Source: Methanobacteriota archaeon
Lineage (GTDB): Archaea > Altiarchaeota > Altiarchaeia > IMC4 > QMZM01
Assembly: GCA_021731385.1 (NCBI GenBank)
Contig: JAKFXM010000203.1
Span: forward strand, 1 to 6,202
DNA length: 6,202 nt
Reading direction: 5' to 3'
In this document: positions 1 to 4,874 of the stretch, one piece after another
Layout: each line of letters opens with the position of its first letter
How positions within the stretch are numbered: the first letter of the stretch is position 1
Program-made: the position numbers and the translations under genes
Notes under the pieces: generated by a model
The model's input: the letters and a program-made list of their open reading frames with translations, nothing else
Told to the model about the DNA's origin: nothing
Databases searched by the model: none

Positions 1-8
1 ATATATGT

Positions 9-85
9 CCGAGAAACATAGTTTCTCGGCCACACAGCTTTGCTGTCGAATCGTTTCGGAGCTGCGAAACTCTTCGAGTTTCGCA
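9..85. repeat. Cluster of mini-hairpins upstream of the winged-helix gene
   Basis: Three perfect hairpins with 3-nt loops lie in tandem. The first is 9-29, with a 9-bp stem beginning CCGAG and loop ATA. The second is 34-46, with a 5-bp stem ACAGC/GCTGT and loop TTT. The third is 63-85, with a 10-bp stem beginning TGCGAAA and loop TTC. A fourth, weaker pairing (GTTTCG at 53-58 with CGAAAC at 65-70) competes with the arm of the third. All loops are closed by a C-G pair. The same architecture recurs at 2753-2805, 3006-3180 and 3266-3317, so I treat this as the same repeat family. The array may extend beyond the left edge of the window, so its borders and host sequence cannot be defined. They are unlikely to be ordinary terminators because no T-tract follows. 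Confidence 0.75.
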
Positions 86-151
86 TTAATAATTTGATTC
101 CAACAGTTAAATATTTCTTGTTGTTGACGGAAATGGGGGATATTCTTAATA

Positions 152-160
152 TTTAAATAT
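152..160 (+). promoter_or_regulatory. TATA-like box for the winged-helix/nucleotidyltransferase pair
   Basis: The AT-only motif TTTAAATAT is centred about 25 nt before the ATG at 181, which is the spacing expected when an archaeal transcript starts at or next to the start codon. No Shine-Dalgarno motif precedes that ATG, which fits a leaderless mRNA. The surrounding sequence is very AT-rich, so the exact box is uncertain. Confidence 0.45.
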
Positions 161-180
161 ATTATCACTATAATGATAAT

Positions 181-828
181 ATGGAGATAAATATATTAAA
201 TCCGTATGTAATGAGAATATTAATTTGTGCAAGACGAGAAGACAGCATAAACTCCATATCCAAGAGAATGGGTTTGTCTTATGGTTGGACATACAATTGG
301 ATAAAGAAATTGGTAGATATAGGTACATTCAAGGTTACGAAAACCGGATTATTATCGCAGGAGAATAATGAATTCTATATCAGAGTGTTGGATTTCATCA
401 AAGAAAATTTCAAAAATGACATTTCATTTCACTACTCTATGTTGTCTTTATTTGGAATAAAATACTGCTTTACAAAAACTGATGCTGTTGTAATATGGAC
501 TAATGGAGGCTATAACATAAGCAGATACAGGGGGTATTACCCCATTTTCATAAAAATAAAAAAATCAGACAATTCATTATTTGAATGGTATTGCAAAAAA
601 TTGGGCTTGCATATTAATTCGGATGGTGGGGTTTTTTACTCGGTTGAGTTATTAGAAGATTTTGATGTTTCTTATAAAAAAGGGATACCTGTTGATACCT
701 TGGACTTAACAATAGCCTTCATGAAGAAAAATATTTATAATTTCGAACCCGCATTGGAGATGATTCAAGATATTTATGGAAAGAAATTTGGAATAAAATA
801 CAAAGAGGTTGTTACAAATGTTTTATGA
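181..828 (+). CDS. Winged-helix DNA-binding protein, putative antitoxin/regulator of an NTase pair
   Basis: The protein has 215 residues. Residues about 10-52 look like a winged helix-turn-helix: a helix, then S-I-S-K-R-M-G-L-S as the first HTH helix, a recognition helix around Y-N-W-I-K-K-L, and a short wing. The rest (about 70-215) is a mixed alpha/beta domain that I cannot name, with an aromatic-rich stretch near R-Y-R-G-Y-Y. No signal peptide, membrane segment or catalytic motif is visible. The start at 181 suits the upstream TATA-like box and leaderless initiation. Its last 11 bases overlap the start of the next gene, a nucleotidyltransferase. The arrangement matches AbiE-type or MNT-type pairs, where the first gene encodes the DNA-binding antitoxin that represses its own operon. 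That role is inferred from arrangement; a general transcription regulator is the alternative. Confidence 0.7.
   Translation: MEINILNPYVMRILICARREDSINSISKRMGLSYGWTYNWIKKLVDIGTFKVTKTGLLSQENNEFYIRVLDFIKENFKNDISFHYSMLSLFGIKYCFTKTDAVVIWTNGGYNISRYRGYYPIFIKIKKSDNSLFEWYCKKLGLHINSDGGVFYSVELLEDFDVSYKKGIPVDTLDLTIAFMKKNIYNFEPALEMIQDIYGKKFGIKYKEVVTNVL
805..809 (+). promoter_or_regulatory. Shine-Dalgarno site that fixes the nucleotidyltransferase start
   Basis: GAGGT lies inside the 3' end of the winged-helix gene, 8 nt before the ATG at 818. It selects that ATG over the in-frame TTG at 809, which overlaps the motif itself. This points to translational coupling of the two genes. Confidence 0.6.
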
Positions 829-1492
829 ATTTATTAAACGGGAGAATGAAATATTCGACACCCTTAATGAATTTTTAGAGAATAAACTGACATTTATTGT
901 AATTGGCGGATATGCTGTTTCAGCGTTTAAGCACAGATTCTCTATGGATGCTGATGTAGTAATCTCTTCAAAAGATATTAAAAGGTTTGAGCATATACTG
1001 CATGAAAATGGTTTCAGGAAGACGATTTCAAAGGACATTAAGGATGTATATTCATCAAGATTCATAAGATTTGAGAAAGGTGGGGAGAATAAGGTTAGCA
1101 TTGATTTCCTTGTCGATGGTGTTTCCGTAAGGCAGACTGGTGCTTCTTTTGGTTTTAATCTCTTACTTAAAAATTCCAATAAAAAAAGGATTATTGGAAG
1201 TGAAAGGGAGATTATTGCTAAAATTCCAAAAAAGGAGATTCTGATTGCCATGAAAATTCACTCCGGAAGACTAACAGATTTCAGGGATATAGCCGCGTTA
1301 TCAAAAGATATTGATATTGGCCTAATTAAGAACTTTGTTTCCATTGGGGATCAGAACAGGGTTAGGGAAAATTTAGACAAACTGAAATCAATTGTTGAAA
1401 CAGAAGATTTCATAAACTCATTCAAGGGCGTTTTTGCAGAAAAGGGATTTGATGTTGATATAGATGCTGTAAAAAGGATTTGCAGTATCTGA
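818..1492 (+). CDS. AbiEii/MNT-like nucleotidyltransferase, putative toxin
   Basis: The protein has 224 residues from the ATG at 818. It carries the DNA polymerase beta-type nucleotidyltransferase signature: G30-G31 in V-I-G-G-Y-A-V, then D44 and D46 in M-D-A-D-V, and a likely third metal ligand D96 in S-I-D-F-L. Further on, K-I-H-S-G-R followed by D-F-R-D (about 146-157) matches the conserved Lys/Arg-Asp helix seen in AbiEii/AbiGii and related families. Such enzymes transfer nucleotides to RNA or protein targets, for example blocking tRNA in several AbiEii-type toxins. The true substrate here is unknown. The gene overlaps the winged-helix gene by 11 bp, which supports a two-gene toxin-antitoxin or abortive-infection-like module. 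All catalytic residues are present, so the gene appears intact. It ends 11 bp from the convergent surface-protein remnant. Confidence 0.8.
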   Translation: MFYEFIKRENEIFDTLNEFLENKLTFIVIGGYAVSAFKHRFSMDADVVISSKDIKRFEHILHENGFRKTISKDIKDVYSSRFIRFEKGGENKVSIDFLVDGVSVRQTGASFGFNLLLKNSNKKRIIGSEREIIAKIPKKEILIAMKIHSGRLTDFRDIAALSKDIDIGLIKNFVSIGDQNRVRENLDKLKSIVETEDFINSFKGVFAEKGFDVDIDAVKRICSI

Positions 1493-1503
1493 ATTTCAAT
1501 ATC

Positions 1504-2037
1504 TTAGCCCTTTGCCCATTGGTCGATTGCAGATAATAAATCAAAATCAGAAACCTTGCCACTTGCCCAAGTGCTTATATAAGCTAATAGCTCGAAGTCA
1601 TCTACCTTTCCGTTATTGTCTGCATCTGCTACATATCCGACTGTAATAGTCCTCCGTTCACTCATATTAGAATTTCCATCCGTATCAGTGCAGTTTACAT
1701 TCCAACTATGATTGCCAAAACCCAACTTGGATACAACAAAAAATGTTGTACTGCCATTATAAACACTGCTATTTGTTCTATTCAGAGCAGAGTCAAGATA
1801 AAGTGAGCATGAGATGGAAGGATCAATGTTGTCAATGGCAGTAAAGTTGAATGTTGCATTTATGTTACTAACTTGGCTATTGTTTTCTGGTGAATTTAGG
1901 GTCATAGTTGGTGGAGTTTGATAGGGGCAATCATTACCTTGTATTATGTTTGTTTCTGTGTAGTATATTTTACATACCTTGTTGTTTGTTATATGATTAT
2001 ATGTTGAGGACGGTAAATAGATATCATAAATCATTAT
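1504..2037 (-). pseudogene. 3' remnant of a secreted Ig-like/dockerin surface protein, cut by the IS
   Basis: The remaining 176 or so codons encode the C-terminal part of an extracellular protein. After a short leader comes an Ig-like/bacterial-adhesin-style domain (P-P-T-M-T-L-N-S-P-E-N-N-S opening, about residues 41-130). It has around nine N-X-S/T sequons and two Cys, consistent with surface exposure and glycosylation. Residues 137-176 are dockerin-like. D-A-D-N-N-G-K-V-D-D-F-E is a good EF-hand calcium loop, whereas the second copy (S-G-K-V-S-D-F-D-L-L) has lost most of its ligands. No signal peptide is present, and the reading frame runs straight into the IS left end at 2038 (open to about 2068). 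The ATG at 2034 is therefore probably not the original start. Dockerins bind cohesins, but no cohesin is visible here. The remnant is unlikely to be functional. Confidence 0.75.
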
Positions 2038-2072
2038 GGTAAGTATATAAGATAAGCCACCAAATTAATGGT
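2038..2072 (+). repeat. Left terminal inverted repeat of the IS1595-type element
   Basis: Starts GGTAAGTATA and contains AAGCCACC. It pairs, with about 9 mismatches in 35, with the complement of 2950-2984. It ends 5 bp before the transposase ATG and includes a CCACCA/TGGTGG dyad (2057-2062 / 2069-2074). Confidence 0.65.
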
Positions 2073-2077
2073 GGATT

Positions 2078-2979
2078 ATGTCAATAAAAAGCCTTGAGTC
2101 GCTTGTAAAAAGCGAGAAAACGGCATATCGGCACTTGAAGAAACTGTGCCGTAAATATGGGCACAAATTTTGCCCAAGATGTAGGCACAAATACACATAT
2201 ATTTTGTCCAATGGAAAGTACAGATGCAAGAGGTGCAAATATGACTTTAGTGAGTTCGCAGGCAGATGGTTATCATTAGTAAGGTTGTCTGCAAAACAGT
2301 GGATGTGGCTGATAAAACTGTTTTCATTGGAGATAAGTACAAGAAAGATAGCAAAGGAACTTGAGATAAGTTATGCTACTGCTCTCAAAGCAGTTGATGT
2401 TGTTAGAAAGAGTATCATCACGCACGGAACAGATGACTTGTTGAAAGGAAAAATAGGGATGGATGAAGCATACTTTGGTGGAAAAAGAAAGGGCAACCGT
2501 GGCAGGGGTGCCGGAGGAAAAGTGCCTGTTTTCGGCATTATGGAGCGTAATGGACAGGTTTCCGTAAATATAGTTCCAGATGCCAGTGCCGAGACATTAC
2601 TTTCATTGACCGTGAAGAAAGTCAAGAGGGGCAGTATAGTCTATACGGACAAGTGGAAGAGTTATGATACATTGATGTTCTGTGGTTATAAACATCTGAG
2701 GATAGATCATTCAAAAAGATTTTCTATGGGAAAGGTTCACATCAATGGAATGTGGCAGAGCCTTCGGCTCTGACACGTGTCTGAGCGACTATGTCGCTCA
2801 GACACATGGAAGGTTTCTGGTCATATGCCAAAGAAAGATTGATAAAACACCACGGCATATCCCCAGAAAAGTTTCCATTATACATAAAGGAACAGGAGTT
2901 CAGATATAATCACAAAGAAGAGGATATATTTGAAATCCTACTAAATTATACTACTGATTTAGTGGCTAAACGTGTATAA
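2078..2979 (+). pseudogene. IS1595-family transposase, frameshifted by a hairpin element
   Basis: The first part (2078-2752) encodes residues 1-225. It has a zinc ribbon with C32, C35, C50 and C53, a helix-turn-helix around 87-111, then the DDE-type catalytic core with D129 (M-D-E-A-Y-F-G-G) and D191 (V-Y-T-D-K-W). At the motif H-I-N-G-M/E-G-F-W, just before the expected catalytic Glu, 56 bp are inserted (2753-2808), which brings a TGA at 2771. The remainder (2809-2979) continues with E226 and F-W-S-Y-A-K-E-R-L to the end. Removing 56 bp joins the parts in one frame as a 281-residue protein, close to the normal family length. The ATG at 2078 follows a GGTGG only 3 nt upstream, so initiation is probably weak. 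As it stands, no active transposase can be made unless the insert is bypassed or excised. Confidence 0.85.
2753..2805. repeat. Double-hairpin element inserted in the transposase gene (ATG duplicated)
   Basis: It comprises two adjacent hairpins separated by 1 nt. The first is 2753-2775: 7-bp core CAGAGCC/GGCTCTG with loop TTC, plus an outer TG/CA pairing across one G-A mismatch. The second is 2777-2805: a perfect 13-bp stem beginning GTGTCTGAGC, loop TAT. The element is 53 bp and is flanked by ATG on both sides (2750-2752 and 2806-2808). Insert plus one ATG is 56 bp, and its removal restores the transposase frame exactly. Confidence 0.85.
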
Positions 2980-2984
2980 TTACC
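2950..2984 (-). repeat. Right terminal inverted repeat of the IS1595-type element
   Basis: Read on the minus strand it begins GGTAATTATA and contains TAGCCACTAAAT, matching the left repeat at 2038-2072 at about 26 of 35 positions. It covers the last codons and stop of the transposase, so both ends are compact with little non-coding sequence. Confidence 0.65.
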
Positions 2985-3005
2985 TAAGTTTTTTCTATTG
3001 AGGGT

Positions 3006-3180
3006 TACAAGAAAATTTCCTGAAAGGAAATTTTTGTGCCCAACAAGAAAAATTCGCTCTGCGAATTTTTGTGCCCGAAAAATCGCAGAGCGATTTTTGG
3101 GCCCAATTTGCTTTCAGCAAATTCGGGCCCAATCAGCGACTTTGTCGCTGATTCGGGTCAGAAAGTATACTTTCTGATTC
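3006..3180. repeat. Array of six mini-hairpins in the 3' part of the PIN gene (ACCC duplicated)
   Basis: Six hairpins stand in tandem: 3012-3034 (10 bp, loop GAA), 3048-3070 (10 bp, TCT), 3078-3098 (9 bp, AGA), 3105-3123 (8 bp, TTC), 3131-3153 (10 bp, TTT) and 3158-3177 (a perfect 20-bp palindrome). Linkers are built on GGGCCC, CGGG or GTGCCC. In the third to fifth hairpins they pair as an outer CCC/GGG extension with one bulged base. On the minus strand the first two share GGGCACAAAAATT before divergent cores, and the last two share CCCGAATCAG. The array is bounded by ACCC (minus strand, 3184-3181 and 3005-3002). Removal of 179 bp rejoins the PIN frame at T120-L121. Confidence 0.85.
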
Positions 3181-3265
3181 GGGTAAAAACATCCAAGTTT
3201 GCATGACATGCCCAAGAGCAATTTTCGGCATCTGCAAACACCTTACCAGCATCACTTATCCTTAA

Positions 3266-3317
3266 TATGAATCTGCTATGCAGATTCATAGCTATGAATT
3301 TCCTTTGGAAATTCATA
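3266..3317. repeat. Double-hairpin element in the middle of the PIN gene (TTA/ATTA duplicated)
   Basis: It comprises two perfect 11-bp hairpins, 3266-3290 (loop TAT) and 3293-3317 (loop TTT), separated by 2 nt. Both have the same outer arm TATGAAT and different inner cores (CTGC/GCAG and TTCC/GGAA). The 52-bp element is bounded on the minus strand by ATTA (3321-3318 and 3266-3263, the second overlapping the hairpin end by 1 nt). Deleting 55 bp (3263-3317) fuses Q-K-L to R-I-S-D-A and restores the PIN frame. Confidence 0.85.
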
Positions 3318-3600
3318 TAATTTCTGGATGTATCTCCACGCAAGTTTATCTACTTCTTTTTGCCTGCCAGATATTGCTAATTCTAAGGTTATGGAATTTG
3401 ATTCAAAATATTCTGGAAATACGGTAGATTTGTATTCCTCTTTTAAATAGTCCAATTCCTTGAATACAATGAAGGTAGTTGCAAACTTTTCTTTGTGACT
3501 TTTTGCATAGTCAAGTATTGCTTTAACATTTTCATATTCTTGGTGCTTCTTGTCCACTAAAACCCCATAAATACAGGTATCTAACAAGAATTTCATCAAT

Positions 3601-4587
3601 TTACTCCCTCTTCACAAACATCCTCCTTAGTCTTGCACCAACCTTCTCTATCTGCAATTCCTTATCCTGTTTGCGCATTTTATTCAGATTCTTCATTCCT
3701 GTTTTATGTTCATTAATCCACTCATTTGCAAATTTTCCTGACCGGATTTCCTTAAGAATGACCTTCATGTTCTTCCTGACATTGTTGTCAATTATCCTTT
3801 TGCCCCTCGTCCTTCCGCCATATTCCGCCGTATTTGAAACACATGTCCACATATATTCCATGCCGCCCTTTTGAATTAAATCCGTGATTAATTTCAATTC
3901 ATGCAGTGTTTCGAAATATGCAAGTTCTGGTTGATAGCCTGCATTTACAAGGGTGTCAAATGATGCCTTTATTAATTCAGTAGATCCGCCGCACAGATCA
4001 ACCTGTTCTCCAAACAGATCAGTCTCGGTCTCTTCCCTGAATGTTGTTTCAAGAACACCCGCCCTTGTAGCGCCAAGAGCCTTTGCAAGTGCAAGAACGG
4101 TCTTTTTTGCATTTTTTGTGTAATTTTGTTCTACTGCAATCAATGCCGGCGTTCCGAAGCCATCAAGATATGTCTGCCTGACAAGAATTCCCGGCCCCTT
4201 TGGAGCAACCATTATGACATCAACATTCTTAGGCGGAATTATGCATCTGAATCTTATATTAAATCCATGCGAGAACATAAGCGCATTTCCTTCATCAAGA
4301 TTCTGTCTTATGTCCCTTTTATAAACATCAGCCTGAACCTCGTCAGGTATGAGTATATGAATGATGTCGGCCTTCTTTGCGGCCATTGCAATAGGTAGAA
4401 CCTCAAAGCCCTCTTTTTCTGCCCTTTTTCCGCCATTTCCTCCCGCAGAACCTATAATCACATCAAGCCCCGAATCACGCATATTCTGTGCCTGGGCAGA
4501 ACCCTGATTTCCATAGCCAATAACTGCAATTGTCCGTCCTTTTAGAATTTCCAAATCCGCATCCTTGCCATAGTATAATTTTGCCAT
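3601..4587 (-). CDS. ilvC: Ketol-acid reductoisomerase (class I)
   Basis: This 328-residue enzyme has the length of the short (class I) form. It catalyses the Mg-dependent alkyl migration and NAD(P)H reduction of 2-acetolactate and 2-aceto-2-hydroxybutyrate in valine, leucine and isoleucine synthesis. The Rossmann motif G-Y-G-N-Q-G is at 24-29. Catalytic residues are all visible: H107 (S-H-G-F-N-I), K130 (P-K-G-P-G), metal ligands D190 and E194 (E-T-D-L-F-G-E-Q), E226 and E230 (F-E-T-L-H-E-L), and S251 (S-N-T-A-E-Y-G). The loop after beta-strand 2 (about 46-58, G-S-A-G-G-N-G-G-K-R) lacks the usual Arg and Ser residues that grip the NADPH phosphate, so cofactor choice is uncertain. A T-tract and an AT-rich stretch upstream suggest its own promoter. 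The PIN pseudogene follows 4 nt downstream. No other ilv gene is in the window. Confidence 0.95.
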   Translation of the reverse strand: MAKLYYGKDADLEILKGRTIAVIGYGNQGSAQAQNMRDSGLDVIIGSAGGNGGKRAEKEGFEVLPIAMAAKKADIIHILIPDEVQADVYKRDIRQNLDEGNALMFSHGFNIRFRCIIPPKNVDVIMVAPKGPGILVRQTYLDGFGTPALIAVEQNYTKNAKKTVLALAKALGATRAGVLETTFREETETDLFGEQVDLCGGSTELIKASFDTLVNAGYQPELAYFETLHELKLITDLIQKGGMEYMWTCVSNTAEYGGRTRGKRIIDNNVRKNMKVILKEIRSGKFANEWINEHKTGMKNLNKMRKQDKELQIEKVGARLRRMFVKRE

Positions 4588-4611
4588 TTTTTTATTAAAT
4601 TAAATTACAAG

Positions 4612-4620
4612 TAAAAAAAG
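4612..4620 (-). terminator. Oligo-T terminator after the AtpZ-like gene
   Basis: The minus strand reads CTTTTTTTA a few bases after the stop codon of the small membrane protein. There is no stem before it, which fits the archaeal T-run type of termination. The next 25 bases to the ilvC ATG are nearly all A/T and could hold its promoter. Confidence 0.4.
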
Positions 4621-4622
4621 AA

Positions 4623-4823
4623 TCATCCAGCAATCTTTATTGCCCTATGAATAACCATCGCAAGGCCAAGGATCGCACCAATGAACATCCCTATTACTGT
4701 TGCAGTGCTGCTTATCTGCTTCCCGATAAAATAGCCTATTGCAATTGATACAATTACATAGAGTGCGAATTCCGCTCCGATAATTGCGCCCTTTAAGAGA
4801 ATTTCTGTTTTTTTATTCTTCAC
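4623..4823 (-). CDS. AtpZ/AtpI-like two-helix membrane protein
   Basis: This is a 66-residue protein with a charged N-terminus (K-N-K-K-T-E) and two hydrophobic helices at about 13-33 and 40-60, linked by G-K-Q-I-S-S-T-A-T. The glycine-rich pattern (G-Y-F-I-G-K in the first helix, G-M-F-I-G-A-I-L-G in the second, ending in R-A-I-K) resembles AtpZ/AtpI-family proteins, which assist ATP synthase assembly or act as small cation channels. The Asp usually found shortly after the first helix is absent. The start is a GTG at 4823; there is no ATG before the second helix and no clear Shine-Dalgarno site, so the start is tentative. It lies 51 bp after dprA and may be the last gene of the comF-like/dprA transcript. 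No ATP synthase genes are in the window, so function is inferred from shape only. Confidence 0.55.
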   Translation of the reverse strand: MKNKKTEILLKGAIIGAEFALYVIVSIAIGYFIGKQISSTATVIGMFIGAILGLAMVIHRAIKIAG

Positions 4824-4874
4824 TTTAATTATATCATAATGACATAATGGATTATCACCTATCGCTTTGTAAAC

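Larger units (their letters stand above)
2038..2984 (+). mobile_element. IS1595-family insertion sequence (ISXO2-like transposase), inactivated
   Basis: A transposase gene is enclosed by imperfect terminal inverted repeats that both begin GGTAA (2038-2072 and the complement of 2950-2984; about 26 of 35 positions match, including a shared AGCCAC block). The element is 947 bp now, or 891 bp without the 56-bp hairpin insert. The right repeat overlaps the 3' end of the transposase gene. The 8 bp on each side (ATCATTAT and TAAGTTTT) differ, so the target duplication usual for this family is missing. Both flanking genes are truncated at the IS ends. Together these suggest a deletion or recombination after insertion. 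Confidence 0.75.
2985..3596 (-). pseudogene. PIN-domain (VapC-like) nuclease, broken by two hairpin insertions and the IS
   Basis: The start is the ATG at 3596, 7 nt after a GAGGGAG Shine-Dalgarno motif inside the end of ilvC; the TTG at 3599 is less likely. The gene reads in three blocks: 3596-3318 (residues 1-93), 3262-3182 (94-120) and 3002-2985 (121-126). Joined, they show the four acidic residues of a PIN ribonuclease: D6 in L-L-D-T-C, E47 in F-K-E-L, D97 in R-I-S-D-A and D117 in L-D-V-F, then T-L-N-R-K-N-L. PIN proteins of this kind are usually toxins or RNA-processing nucleases of about 125-140 residues. Uninterrupted translation instead stops at the TAG at 3276-3278 within a hairpin. 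The 3' end abuts the IS, so the last residues are probably lost. No antitoxin gene is adjacent. It is a pseudogene unless the inserts are skipped. Confidence 0.8.

Noticed and set aside
531..544. GGGGTA/TACCCC palindrome in the winged-helix gene
   Set aside because: The stem is short, lacks the C-G-closed triloop and direct repeats, and the reading frame passes through without disruption.
823..1251. Long minus-strand open frame opposite the nucleotidyltransferase
   Set aside because: It is a shadow of the NTase gene, whose plus-strand product has clear catalytic motifs. The minus-strand product resembles no family.
2057..2074. CCACCA/TGGTGG dyad before the transposase as another mini-hairpin
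   Set aside because: The loop is 6 nt and the left arm lies in the IS terminal repeat, shared with the right end; it is part of the IS.
2791..2979. Separate small gene after the transposase
   Set aside because: Its first codons lie in the hairpin insert, and the rest is the C-terminal end of the same transposase (E-G-F-W-S-Y-A-K). It is one broken gene.
3012..3177. Stack of intrinsic transcription terminators
   Set aside because: Some stems end in T-runs, but these are part of A/T arms of perfect hairpins on both strands. Short direct repeats and frame restoration show they are insertions.
3006..3180. CRISPR-like repeat array
   Set aside because: The units differ in sequence, each is its own palindrome, linkers are only about 4-13 bp, and no constant repeat alternates with unique spacers.
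3201..3211. GCATG-A-CATGC inverted repeat
   Set aside because: The stem is 5 bp with a 1-nt centre, inside continuous PIN coding sequence; most likely chance.
3158..3343. Independent 61-residue minus-strand gene
   Set aside because: It reads through hairpin sequence in a shifted frame. Only its second half is meaningful, and that is the displaced PIN segment with D97 and D117.
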